Source: Patescibacteria group bacterium (lineage in GTDB: Bacteria > Patescibacteriota > Gracilibacteria > UBA1369 > JAHJTR01). From it: a stretch of DNA of 27,463 nt. The notes under the pieces were generated by a model. It saw only the letters and a list, made by a program, of their open reading frames with translations, searched no databases and was not told the DNA's origin. This document shows, piece after piece, positions 16,563-24,231 of the stretch. Made by a program: the position numbers and the translations under genes. The DNA is taken from contig JAHJTR010000047.1 of NCBI GenBank assembly GCA_018829865.1, forward strand, positions 1 to 27,463, in the 5' to 3' direction. How positions within the stretch are numbered: the stretch's first letter is position 1; the number at the start of each line of letters is the position of its first letter.

Positions 16563-17060
16563 ATGGATCTAATAAAGCTAGCATCAGAGTTGTTGCTGGT
16601 GGTCGGTATAATGTTAATTATAACATCTATAGTAGTTGGTTTTAGACTTAAAAACCTTACATGCAGCCGAAATAACTGTGCTTCACTTTATGTTGTCATA
16701 GGTCTTCTTTTTTTCTTCCTGGCAGGCTACATTTACTATCTCCTAAGAATTGCGGACAGTTCATATATACTGGATACAAAGGACATTATTACATGTCTGG
16801 TTTTTTCACTCGGTGGTCTTTTTGTGATCTTGGTATTGAATACAAATCATAATTTATTGGTGAAGGAGTTAAATGATGCTGTTCATATCGAAGAAATCAA
16901 TGCCGCTCTTAGGCAAAAAAGCATTGAACTTGAGAAAGTTTTGGATGATCTTTTCGCAATTAGGACGGGAATGGATGGCGATTTTGACAAGGAAAAAATT
17001 AAGAAAGACAATAAAAAAATGAAAAAGCGAATTGATAAACTAAAAAACATTATAGTTTAA
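16563..17060 (+). CDS. Membrane protein with three helices and a C-terminal coiled coil
   Basis: Unrecognised 165-aa protein. Three hydrophobic segments at about 7-27, 41-64 and 77-96 are followed by a cytoplasm-like helical region (about 100-165) with heptad-type leucines and very basic repeats (KEKIKKDNKKMKKRIDKLKN). The layout recalls the membrane-anchor and linker part of sensor proteins, but no kinase, GGDEF or other output domain follows. Two cysteines in the first loop (TCSRNNCAS) could form a disulfide if that loop is outside. It is preceded by its own promoter and followed by a degraded nitroreductase fragment. Confidence 0.7.
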   Translation: MDLIKLASELLLVVGIMLIITSIVVGFRLKNLTCSRNNCASLYVVIGLLFFFLAGYIYYLLRIADSSYILDTKDIITCLVFSLGGLFVILVLNTNHNLLVKELNDAVHIEEINAALRQKSIELEKVLDDLFAIRTGMDGDFDKEKIKKDNKKMKKRIDKLKNIIV

Positions 17061-17086
17061 TATGAATATTTCAGACTCTTTGTTAA

Positions 17087-17227
17087 ACGCTGGTCTTCGA
17101 GGGCAATATCCCCGTTAGTTTTAATATCGAAATGATGATTGCAGTTGGCAAACCGGGCAAAAAAACAGATCTCCCATTGAATCGTAAAAAGCTAGATAAA
17201 ATAGTATTTGAAGGTTCCTTTAAGTAA
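17087..17227 (+). pseudogene. Remnant of a nitroreductase-family gene (C-terminal end only)
   Basis: The frame from 17087 to the TAA at 17225-17227 encodes a 46-residue tail containing EGNIPVSFNIEMMIAVGKPG, then a polar stretch, and ending KLDKIVFEGSFK. This resembles the C-terminus of FMN-dependent nitroreductases, where an MIAIGKPG-like segment is followed by a RKPLEEIVFEGKF-like end. A TAA at 17084-17086 closes the frame upstream, and nothing else of the enzyme is visible. A short ORF from ATG 17132 would make only 31 aa. I read it as a decayed gene fragment. Confidence 0.55.
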
Positions 17228-17238
17228 TTTAGGCAAAA

Positions 17239-17997
17239 ATGAAAGTAAGACTCGACGACCTTTTAGTAACAAAAGGCATATCCACAAGTAAATCAAAGGC
17301 ACAAACGCTCATTAAAAGCGGGGGAGTTCAAATTGCCGAAATAACGGTTATAAAACCCGGAAGATTAATCAACTCCGGCACAGAAATCCAAGTCTCCAAG
17401 AATAAAATCTCAAAGTCACAAAAGTATGTAGGCAGAGGAGCCTTAAAGCTGGAAGCGGCAATAAAAGAGTTCAAAATCCCCATCAAAGATAAAATCGCCG
17501 TCGATCTGGGAGCTTGCACAGGCGGTTTTACCGATTATTTACTGCAAAAAGGCGCAAAAAAGGTCTTTGCAATCGATGTTGGGCACGATCAACTGGCTCA
17601 GAAACTGAAAAATGATCCTCGAGTGATTAATTTGGAAGGAGTAAACATCAGAAACCCGCTTCCGAGCAAAGTACCGAAAAATGTCGATCTCGCGGTAGCT
17701 GATCTCTCTCACATTTCCTTAAAATTAGTACTCAAAAATATTTTTGCTCTTGTGCGGAGTGGAGGTGACATCATTCTCCTCATAAAACCTCAATTTGAAG
17801 CAGGCCCAGGCATAGTGAACAAGCAAGGAATTATAAAAGAGGATGAAATACGCGAAAAAATTGTTGCAGATTTCATAAAATGGTGTACAGATAACAATTA
17901 TCAACACAAAAAACTCATTAAATCACCTATACAAGGCAAAACCGGCAATATCGAATATTTAGCCTGGTTTAAATCTACTGACTCTCAACAGGAGTAG
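17239..17997 (+). CDS. tlyA: TlyA-family S4-domain 2'-O-methyltransferase
   Basis: 252-aa protein with an N-terminal S4 RNA-binding domain (MKVRLDDLLVTKGISTSKSK, about 1-60) and an FtsJ-like methyltransferase domain: VDLGACTGGFTDYLL (SAM motif I), AVADLSHISL and LIKPQFEAG. TlyA proteins methylate ribose in 16S/23S rRNA; the older label hemolysin A is probably a misnomer for most of them. YVGRGALKLEAA at the domain junction is diagnostic. It follows the nitroreductase remnant by 11 nt and its last 23 nt overlap the convergent membrane-protein gene. No Shine-Dalgarno precedes the ATG. Confidence 0.93.
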   Translation: MKVRLDDLLVTKGISTSKSKAQTLIKSGGVQIAEITVIKPGRLINSGTEIQVSKNKISKSQKYVGRGALKLEAAIKEFKIPIKDKIAVDLGACTGGFTDYLLQKGAKKVFAIDVGHDQLAQKLKNDPRVINLEGVNIRNPLPSKVPKNVDLAVADLSHISLKLVLKNIFALVRSGGDIILLIKPQFEAGPGIVNKQGIIKEDEIREKIVADFIKWCTDNNYQHKKLIKSPIQGKTGNIEYLAWFKSTDSQQE

Positions 17998-18511
17998 AAA
18001 GCCATTTTAAAAACAATTTAATCGAAATAAACAAAGACAAACCGCAAATTGCCAGCAGACCGCTCGCAACATAAAAAATGGTGTTCAAAGATGACGTATA
18101 AAAAATCAGAACCAAAATAGCTGCAAGCAAAAACGTATTAACCATCAAATAAATAGACATCACTTTTACCTGCCACAAGCCAAACAAAGTATTCTTTTTT
18201 TGACTGCTCTTAATGGTTGATAACCAAGTAAAAAACTTAGCATTCTTATTTTTGGAAAGCGAAAATTTCTTAGTCCACCAAAGGCAAAAACTGCTAAATC
18301 CATCCACCATGGCAATCAAAAACACAACACTTTGCAAAAGAACAATCCAATAAGTCGCAATAACCTGCCAAATCAAGCTACCGGCATGAATATCCAAGCT
18401 CAACGTTTGAGCCATATTTACCTTAAAAGCTACAGAAAAATACCAAGCAATAGCCAAAGTAATCACATGATAAAACAGCAGCAGCCACTTCTTAAACTTA
18501 ATTTTTTGCAT
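17975..18511 (-). CDS. Four-helix integral membrane protein
   Basis: Unrecognised membrane protein of 178 aa if started at ATG 18511 (MQKIKFKKW). An upstream in-frame ATG at 18568 would add 19 residues but has no better support. Hydrophobic stretches lie at about 8-28, 44-68, 115-137 and 142-165. A basic, Lys-rich loop with KKFSLSKNKNAKFF joins helices 2 and 3. No conserved charged residues inside the helices suggest a transporter. Its 3' end overlaps tlyA by 23 nt in convergent orientation. Confidence 0.7.
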   Translation of the reverse strand: MQKIKFKKWLLLFYHVITLAIAWYFSVAFKVNMAQTLSLDIHAGSLIWQVIATYWIVLLQSVVFLIAMVDGFSSFCLWWTKKFSLSKNKNAKFFTWLSTIKSSQKKNTLFGLWQVKVMSIYLMVNTFLLAAILVLIFYTSSLNTIFYVASGLLAICGLSLFISIKLFLKWLSTPVESQ

Positions 18512-18656
18512 AATTTTTTTTAATTTATATTTAACATAAATATAATGCCGGAATGATATAATTGGCAAGAGAGGCTTGAAATAATGTAATTTTTTATTCT
18601 AATGCACGTTATTATTAAACAGTCACAATATCAATTAGTAATGAATAATAAAAAAC

Positions 18657-18684
18657 TTGACAATATTCGAAAAACAGATATAAT
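18657..18684 (+). promoter_or_regulatory. Consensus promoter of the 870-aa protein gene
   Basis: TTGACA (18657-18662), 16-nt spacer and TATAAT (18679-18684): both hexamers match the sigma-70 consensus exactly, the best promoter in the window. The predicted start near 18691 leaves about 35 nt of AU-rich leader without a Shine-Dalgarno sequence. Confidence 0.75.
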
Positions 18685-18726
18685 CACTACTTCTATAATT
18701 ACTAATAAAACTTAATTTTAAAAAAT

Positions 18727-21339
18727 ATGGTACCTGAAGACAAATTATTATTTGATGCCTTAAAAGAAGCTCTATTATCTGAAGATCTACAAAACGGCAG
18801 CTTGGAAGATGATGGTAATACAGATGAAGATTTAATAACTGTTGCAAGTTCTATTAATAGAGATACGCGGGAAATTGAGGAGGCAAAAAAAAACAAAGTC
18901 GAGGCAGAAAAAAACAGAGCAACAGCAGATATTCCTGTGTTTCCGGGCGACAAGTGTGCAGTGAATCCGGAAGCTCTTATGCGTGAACCTACCGAGCTTG
19001 AGAAAAAAAGAAATCTCATAATAGGGTCACTGATCGCTAGAATAGGGATCGATAATACAAACCCTATGCATAGTCTTTTGTTTAATCTCCTTAGTACACA
19101 TAATTCATCAATTTGGCAGTTTTCAAGATTAAAAGCAGATTTATCAAAAGGCAGAGTTGCCATGGATTTTAGCTTAATTGCAAGAGCAACAGAAAATAAC
19201 CCTCACATTAGGAAATTATCTGAACAAATTTCTAATCACGATGCAATCACCTATGAGTATCTCATAAGAATATCTATTTTTCATCTTTTTCCAAAACTGA
19301 GGGAGGAGGCCGTATCAATTGAAGCTGGCGATATTGATGAATTAATAGCTAAAGCAATACTATCGGTCGAACCAGCTGGAAAATCCAAAAAAGGTTTAAT
19401 CAGCGAAGAACAATTCCGAGAGATGGATTCAGTCCTTGGTTTGGAGGTTCCATTAGAGCAGCAAACCATAGTACTGTGTACAGCCAGGGACGGGCATAAA
19501 ATTATTGCGCCAATAGCACAACTTCTCAGTGCGGAGCAAAATGATCAACTGGCAGCGCGATATGCTTCATTAAGTGAAGATCTGATATTTGCTGAACCGG
19601 TTATGCTTGAAAAAACAATAAAGCCGGATAAATTATCCCGGACTGAAAAAGAAAGAGATACTATTCCGGAATTTCAGACTGTATCTATGCGACAAAGGGA
19701 AGAAGAATTGGATATTCCACCAATGGACATGGACTTTATGTCAGATAGTAATAAACAGATTGAACAACCAGGAATAGTTGATACAGCTTATACAGCTGAA
19801 GTAGATGCTAGGAATAAAGAAATAGCGCTGCTCTATAAAAAAACAAGCCAGCAGCCTCAGTTTAAAGATGCCGAAACAGAAGGTTCGGGCCACAAAGAAA
19901 AAATCAAAGCTGTCACAGCTAAACATTATGCAGAAGCAAATAAAACACCATTATCCAGGTTTAAAAAAATAGGAGCCATTAGTGCTGGAGTAGTTGCTGC
20001 AGTTGGAGCAAGCGTCTTAATGCCTAATCCTCCATCCCTAAGAAATAATTCAATACCTACCGCAAAAGTTGATACCAGACCGGCACCCAAAGCCCCAGAT
20101 TTAAGCAGGGTAAGAAATATCATTACGGCTTCTTCACAGATTAATCTACCGGACCCTCCACCATCTACACCTGTAGTCGCCGCAAGAGACGTAGATTGGA
20201 GTAAATTCAACCCATACGCAAGTAAAGAAGATGCAGCCAAAGCATCGCCCGCCCCTCAAAAACAAGTCAAAATAAATATTCCTGAACCTTCTAGTACAAG
20301 CGATCGACCATCATCAATGAGCCAAAAAGATTACAGAACCGCAATTGACGTCCATACATCGGCCACAAGCTCCAACGCAAAACAATTAATGAAAACAGGA
20401 ACTCTAAACGTACCCGGTACAGGATTCCAAGACGGATTAATGACCGCCATGACAGAATATGCGTTTAACTACGGAAACAACAAAGCCGTTGACACTCTCT
20501 TTAAACGATATTTTGCAGATGAAGGATTAAACAATCTCTGGCATCGAGCAAAAAACGACCCTGATCTTAAGTCACAGTTTGACGAATTCTACAAAGCACT
20601 CGGTGGAGTAGGTGAAAACCCCGAGCTTGGAATGCCAAAACAAGTTCAGCTATTTGAAGCCATTAAAAAACTTCAAGCAACCAACCAAGTAGCCAAAGCA
20701 GTTGTATCTGTTATGGAAGCTGCCGGATTTAAAATCGATAATTACAACGGTAAAAAAACCGCCGCAGCCGGAACAACCATCTTTAGCAGAGCACTGGATG
20801 CCATCGATTCAAGTACAAAATCTGCCGTTGCAGATGCTGGCAGTATGTTTGACAATTTAATCGCAAAGGCAAAAAATTCATATGATAATGCCCAAAAAGC
20901 ACTAAATCCTGAAGCAGCCAGAAAGGCTGAATATGCAGGAATGTCATTTGAAGAAAAAAATAGGATTCGCCTAAATCAGTTTCCTATCGATTTGCGTCAA
21001 GCAAGAGATACAGGTGAAATTGACGCAGTCTTGGCAACCCATAAGGCAGCAGCAAATAATGAAGAGATTATGGATGCCTTGTTGAATGGCGATCTCACCA
21101 AAGCAAAGCAAATTCTCGATTTCGAAAACTCACCGCATACAAGAGCCGAGGCTTGGGTAGTCAATGCCGGCAATAATAAAACTTACGCCAATTTTGCCAA
21201 AGACTTCAATGCAGCCATGTTCGCAGGTAAAGTTGATATAACAAAAGATTGGGCGCAACAAATTGCCAGATATTTAGATAGAGGTGATTATGAAACAGCT
21301 ATGTTCGCCTACGACATCAACCCGCAAGGGTTAGCATAA
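18727..21339 (+). CDS. Large hypothetical protein with a central membrane span, 870 aa
   Basis: I do not recognise this protein. Residues 1-415 are soluble, acidic and helical, with a Lys/Glu-rich stretch at about 50-70. A single hydrophobic segment (about 416-433, GAISAGVVAAVGASVLM) preceded by FKK may be a membrane anchor with the N-terminus inside. It is followed by a Pro/Ser/Ala-rich linker (about 435-545) of low complexity and a helical C-terminal domain (about 555-870) rich in Ala, Asn, Asp and Lys. No catalytic motif stands out. It has a consensus promoter and a terminator about 40 nt past its stop, so it is a single-gene unit that is probably well expressed. A cell-envelope role is only a guess from the layout. 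Confidence 0.8.
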   Translation: MVPEDKLLFDALKEALLSEDLQNGSLEDDGNTDEDLITVASSINRDTREIEEAKKNKVEAEKNRATADIPVFPGDKCAVNPEALMREPTELEKKRNLIIGSLIARIGIDNTNPMHSLLFNLLSTHNSSIWQFSRLKADLSKGRVAMDFSLIARATENNPHIRKLSEQISNHDAITYEYLIRISIFHLFPKLREEAVSIEAGDIDELIAKAILSVEPAGKSKKGLISEEQFREMDSVLGLEVPLEQQTIVLCTARDGHKIIAPIAQLLSAEQNDQLAARYASLSEDLIFAEPVMLEKTIKPDKLSRTEKERDTIPEFQTVSMRQREEELDIPPMDMDFMSDSNKQIEQPGIVDTAYTAEVDARNKEIALLYKKTSQQPQFKDAETEGSGHKEKIKAVTAKHYAEANKTPLSRFKKIGAISAGVVAAVGASVLMPNPPSLRNNSIPTAKVDTRPAPKAPDLSRVRNIITASSQINLPDPPPSTPVVAARDVDWSKFNPYASKEDAAKASPAPQKQVKINIPEPSSTSDRPSSMSQKDYRTAIDVHTSATSSNAKQLMKTGTLNVPGTGFQDGLMTAMTEYAFNYGNNKAVDTLFKRYFADEGLNNLWHRAKNDPDLKSQFDEFYKALGGVGENPELGMPKQVQLFEAIKKLQATNQVAKAVVSVMEAAGFKIDNYNGKKTAAAGTTIFSRALDAIDSSTKSAVADAGSMFDNLIAKAKNSYDNAQKALNPEAARKAEYAGMSFEEKNRIRLNQFPIDLRQARDTGEIDAVLATHKAAANNEEIMDALLNGDLTKAKQILDFENSPHTRAEAWVVNAGNNKTYANFAKDFNAAMFAGKVDITKDWAQQIARYLDRGDYETAMFAYDINPQGLA

Positions 21340-21375
21340 ATATACGACATCTACCCGCAAGGTTTACGATAAATC
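21310..21375 (+). repeat. 33-bp imperfect tandem duplication at the end of the 870-aa gene
   Basis: The segment from 21310 (TACGACATCAACCCGCAAGG) recurs from 21343 with a few changes. The period is 33 nt, so the frame is kept: the gene ends YDINPQGLA-stop, and the next 11 codons read YDIYPQGLR-stop. The second copy overlaps the last codons of the convergent methyltransferase gene. Confidence 0.85.
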
Positions 21376-22130
21376 GCATAAAAACAGGATGCAAGCTTAC
21401 CGGCCATCCTGTTTTTTTTCATAAAAAAATCAAAATACTTAATCCAAAAAGTCAGTAAGCCCCAAAAGTTAATCCCCAGCTTATAAAGTCTTTCACTACC
21501 AAAGCTCGTAAGTATCGCCAGGTATTCTCTGATAATCCGGCTCAGCGTCGCACTCGGACCCACCGAAACTCCAAAATCAATCTCATGATAATTTTTAAAC
21601 AACGCTTTAATCCCATTTTCAGTATAACGCCGATAATCCCCCGAAGCCGCATGAGTCGGCCGCAAAAAAGAAATATTGACATACAAATATCCACCGGGCT
21701 TCAGCGCCCGATAAACATGCTCAAGCGCATCAGCCGGCTTTTTCGTATGCTCCAGCGCATCCACCAGCAAAATCGCATCCAAACAATCATTTTTAAACGG
21801 CAATTCCTGCAAATCCGCCACAAAATCCACATTCGAATAGTAACAATTATCCAAATTTCTCACGCCACCATGCAAGGCTTTAAGCCCTTTCAGCCTAGAT
21901 CCGACATTCAAAATTTTAGCATCGTGAGGTAATTTTTTAAGGAGGCCCTCAATCTCGGCCCCTTCATCAAACGAATCCCGCAAATCAACATTACTCCCAC
22001 ACTCCTCCACAAAAATCGGCACCCCCGCCCCAATCGTCGGCACAATATACGAGCAATCAGCACACTTAAAGTTGGGCAACTCCCGCCGCAGCTCACTAAA
22101 ACACTTCGGACACTGTAATAAATTCTCCAT
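21351..22130 (-). CDS. Zinc-ribbon SAM-dependent methyltransferase (class I, type 11)
   Basis: 259-aa protein. An N-terminal zinc ribbon (C7-P-K-C10 and C23-A-D-C26) is followed by a Rossmann methyltransferase core: ILNVGSRLKG (motif I, with Asn and Ser where Asp and Gly are more usual), DFVADLQELPF, DAILLVDALEHTKKP and ALKPGGYLYVNI. The combination resembles Trm112-like/UbiE-type small-molecule or sugar methyltransferases of cell-surface gene clusters; the substrate is unknown. The C-terminal ~70 residues contain aromatic and hydrophobic stretches (NFWGLLTFWIKYFDFFM) that may touch the membrane. The last 20 or so codons are also a transcription terminator hairpin. It ends in TAG, 11 nt from the stop of the convergent 870-aa gene. 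Confidence 0.82.
   Translation of the reverse strand: MENLLQCPKCFSELRRELPNFKCADCSYIVPTIGAGVPIFVEECGSNVDLRDSFDEGAEIEGLLKKLPHDAKILNVGSRLKGLKALHGGVRNLDNCYYSNVDFVADLQELPFKNDCLDAILLVDALEHTKKPADALEHVYRALKPGGYLYVNISFLRPTHAASGDYRRYTENGIKALFKNYHEIDFGVSVGPSATLSRIIREYLAILTSFGSERLYKLGINFWGLLTFWIKYFDFFMKKNRMAGKLASCFYAIYRKPCG
21380..21419. terminator. Bidirectional terminator inside the methyltransferase 3' end
   Basis: AAAAACAGGATG (21380-21391) pairs perfectly with CATCCTGTTTTT (21405-21416); on the plus strand the stem runs into eight Ts (21412-21419). It serves the 870-aa gene, which ends 40 nt earlier, yet it lies in the coding sequence of the convergent methyltransferase. Confidence 0.8.
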
Positions 22131-22153
22131 TTTTTAGATTTGTTTTACCTGAA

Positions 22154-22162
22154 TTTATAGCA
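22154..22162 (-). promoter_or_regulatory. Extended -10 promoter of the methyltransferase gene
   Basis: On the minus strand TGCTATAAA (22154-22162) is an extended -10 element about 24 nt before the ATG at 22130; a TTGTTG 18 nt further upstream may be a weak -35. From 22163 to 22310 I see nothing else recognisable. Confidence 0.45.
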
Positions 22163-22310
22163 AAAACCCATTCTCCACAACAAAACATAAAACTCACGCC
22201 GAACCGAAAACTTTTGATCTACCGCATTAACCGCACATCCCAAATCAAAAACGCCCAGATTTACTTTACAAGCCCCCCCATTCCCGCTAATTTATGTAAG
22301 CAAATTCTGC

Positions 22311-22400
22311 GGAGAGATGGCAGAGTGGTCGAACGCGGCGGTCTTGAAAACCGTTAGACTCGCAAGGGTCTCCTGGGTTCGAATCCCAGTCTCTCCGCCA
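22311..22400 (+). tRNA. tRNA-Ser (anticodon UGA)
   Basis: 90 nt with an encoded CCA. The acceptor GGAGAGA (22311-22317) pairs with TCTCTCC (22390-22396), then G and CCA. The anticodon loop CTTGAAA gives UGA, reading UCA and probably UCN. There is a long variable arm and a T arm of CTGGG-TTCGAAT-CCCAG. It is class II and closely related to the tRNA-Ser(GCU) at 16244. Confidence 0.97.
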
Positions 22401-22402
22401 CG

Positions 22403-22563
22403 TCGGAGCTCCCTCTACATCTACGAAAATCCGCTTCGCGTATTTTCTCCGATTTCGAGGTCCCTCCTCCTCCCCCCACAAAATACTGCTCAGCTCATCA
22501 GAAAGATGTTCGCTGCGCTCACAACTTTCTGATGGCTTCCGCTCGCATTTTGCGGGGACCCCG
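22403..22563. repeat. Structured, GC-rich stretch after tRNA-Ser(UGA): two foldbacks
   Basis: First hairpin: GAAAATCCGC (22425-22434) with GCGTATTTTC (22438-22447), one mismatch, enclosed by TCGGAG (22403-22408) and CTCCGA (22447-22452). Second, longer foldback: a perfect 10-bp stem CATCAGAAAG (22496-22505) / CTTTCTGATG (22525-22534), outside it CCCCACAAAAT / ATTTTGCGGGG (22474-22484 / 22547-22557, one mismatch), and outside that GGTCCC (22459-22464) / GGGACC (22555-22560), which competes with part of the previous arm. No credible reading frame crosses it. It could be a small RNA, a repeat element or an extended tRNA-processing and termination region. Confidence 0.55.
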
Positions 22564-22666
22564 AGAGGTTGAGTTGGTACAGACTTAGCTCGCTTCAATG
22601 AGTTGGAGCTGCGCTTTTTACATTTTTGTTTGGATACAGAGGAAGCTGCTTGGGATCAGCAGGGCA

Positions 22667-22828
22667 TCATAAAGTGCTACAGATTCTGTTCAAAGAGGCG
22701 ATAGGCGGTTTCGCAAAGAGAATATTTTGGCGCTTTTGAAAAACAATGATTTCAACCAATAACATTGGCAATGCGGCTACACCAAAGCCGGCGAGATATA
22801 GTGGGAGTCCGGCCCGGATGAACAACAT
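22667..22828 (-). CDS. Possible 53-aa membrane peptide
   Basis: A short ORF from ATG 22828 to TGA 22667 begins MLFIRAGLPLYLAGFGVAAL and contains one hydrophobic segment (about 3-29) followed by a basic tail. It lies in the otherwise gene-free 22401-22936 region. Unlike every other start in the window it has purine-rich ribosome-binding-like sequences upstream: AAGGTAAC immediately before it and GGAGGTGA about 50 nt earlier. It could be a real small protein, a decayed gene end or chance. Confidence 0.3.
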   Translation of the reverse strand: MLFIRAGLPLYLAGFGVAALPMLLVEIIVFQKRQNILFAKPPIASLNRICSTL

Positions 22829-22879
22829 GAATGTTACCTTTTTATAAAGTCCATTTCACAGGCCAATCACCTCCATTAT

Positions 22880-22908
22880 TTATCAAATCAATAAAATTCT
22901 GCTAAAAT
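22880..22908 (+). promoter_or_regulatory. Weak putative promoter upstream of the gamma-lyase gene
   Basis: TTATCA (22880-22885), 17 nt, TAAAAT (22903-22908). Transcription would start before the 17-codon ORF at 22937 and continue into the gene at 23007. Confidence 0.3.
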
Positions 22909-22936
22909 AACCCTGAAAAATCCTTCTTCAAATATT

Positions 22937-22990
22937 ATGAGCACCTGGAAAAAATCGCCCCCGCCGCTTATTGAATTCTTCAAGAAATAA
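22937..22990 (+). pseudogene. 17-codon ORF, possible remnant of a TfoX-N-type gene start
   Basis: ATG to TAA encodes MSTWKKSPPPLIEFFKK. This resembles the first residues (KSPPELIxxF) of TfoX N-terminal-domain proteins; nothing of the rest follows. It may be the stump of a deleted gene or a short upstream ORF in the leader of the gamma-lyase gene, 16 nt before its start. The family link is from memory and weak. Confidence 0.3.
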
Positions 22991-23006
22991 TTTAATTTTT
23001 CATACT

Positions 23007-24146
23007 ATGAGTGAAAATCAGAATTTCGGTATGGACACTCTCGCAATTCACGGAGGGATCAACCACACCAACTTCAACGAACACGTTTTTCCCTTGTTTC
23101 AGACATCAACTTTCATGTTCGAAAACACCGAACAAGGTGCCAGAAGATTTGCCGGTGAAGAGACGGGCTACATTTATACCCGCATGGGCAACCCCACAGT
23201 CGAAATTTTAGAAAAAAAACTTGCGCTTTTAGAAGAAGGAGCAGTAGGCCGCATCTACCCAACAGGAATGGCCGCAATCAGCAGTCCTTTACTAGGATTC
23301 CTAGGAGCAGGCGATCATCTGATAACAGAGAGCATCATTTATGGCTGCACAGATAGCCTTTTCAGAAAGCAATTCGAGCGTTTCGGCATAGAGGTCAGCT
23401 TCATTGATTCAGTTGATTGCAACCAAATAGTTGATCATATCAAAGACAACACAAAAGCGGTTTTTCTCGAAACTCCATCAAACCCCACAATGAAAACCTG
23501 CGATATTAAAAAAGTCTGCGCCGATGTTAAAGCCAAAAATCCCGATATTAAAATTGTGGTCGACAACACTTTCGCAACCCCAATTTATCAGAAACCCCTC
23601 AAAATGGGCGCCGATATCGTGATTCACAGTTGCACAAAATATATTAACGGGCACGGCGATGTTGTAGCCGGTGCAGCGGTTTTCAAGGATAAAAATATGG
23701 CCGACATGAATCACACCCAGTTGGATATTGGCACAACAGTAAGCCCTTTTGATGCTTGGTTGATGATTAGAGGAGTTAAAACGCTGCCGCTACGAATGGA
23801 GCGCCACACTCAAAACGCCAAGAAGGTCACCGAATATTTAAAAAACCATGAAAAAGTCGACACCGTAGCCTACCCGGGATTTTCAGGTATGATCGCATTC
23901 GAACTCAAAGAGGGAGTTGAGGCTGGTAAAAAACTTTTAAATAGCGTTAAAATGATTGGGCTTGCCGTAAGCCTAGGCAATGTTGATTCTCTCATTCAAC
24001 ACCCCGCCAGCATGACACACGCAATAATTCCCAAAGAACAACGCGAAAAAATCGGCATCACAGACGGGTTAGTCAGGCTATCGGTTGGCATAGAAAACGT
24101 TGAAGACATTATCGCCGACCTGGATCAGGCATTAAATAACAGTTAG
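23007..24146 (+). CDS. Cys/Met-metabolism PLP enzyme, methionine gamma-lyase-like
   Basis: Fold-type I PLP enzyme of the cystathionine gamma-synthase/methionine gamma-lyase family, 379 aa from ATG 23007. An upstream in-frame ATG (22971) lies within the 17-codon ORF region and adds nothing family-like. IIYGCTDSLF contains the YGCT cysteine typical of methionine gamma-lyase, which releases methanethiol, ammonia and 2-oxobutyrate; DNTFATPIYQKPLKMGADIV precedes the PLP lysine K211 (SCTKYINGHGD). C-terminal RLSVGIENVEDII is also conserved. It is odd in one place: between YPG and FSGMIAFEL about 15-17 residues normally present (the HP-x-H...AKKQM segment) are missing. Activity may be altered; O-acetylhomoserine sulfhydrylase or cystathionine gamma-lyase are the alternatives. 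Confidence 0.88.
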   Translation: MSENQNFGMDTLAIHGGINHTNFNEHVFPLFQTSTFMFENTEQGARRFAGEETGYIYTRMGNPTVEILEKKLALLEEGAVGRIYPTGMAAISSPLLGFLGAGDHLITESIIYGCTDSLFRKQFERFGIEVSFIDSVDCNQIVDHIKDNTKAVFLETPSNPTMKTCDIKKVCADVKAKNPDIKIVVDNTFATPIYQKPLKMGADIVIHSCTKYINGHGDVVAGAAVFKDKNMADMNHTQLDIGTTVSPFDAWLMIRGVKTLPLRMERHTQNAKKVTEYLKNHEKVDTVAYPGFSGMIAFELKEGVEAGKKLLNSVKMIGLAVSLGNVDSLIQHPASMTHAIIPKEQREKIGITDGLVRLSVGIENVEDIIADLDQALNNS

Positions 24147-24173
24147 TTCGAGAAAATATTTCAAAACAATTCA

Positions 24174-24202
24174 TTGTCCCCCATAACTAAAAATTCTATA
24201 CT
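24174..24202 (+). promoter_or_regulatory. Putative promoter of the AhpD-like gene
   Basis: TTGTCC (24174-24179), 17-nt spacer, TATACT (24197-24202), with the ATG at 24232. Confidence 0.5.
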
Positions 24203-24231
24203 TCCAACGTAAAATTATTAACCTCAAGAAT

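Noticed and set aside
22287..22598. ORFs on both strands over tRNA-Ser(UGA)
   Set aside because: They read through the tRNA and the following hairpins; peptides such as AEWSNAAVLKT are a known artefact of serine tRNA genes.
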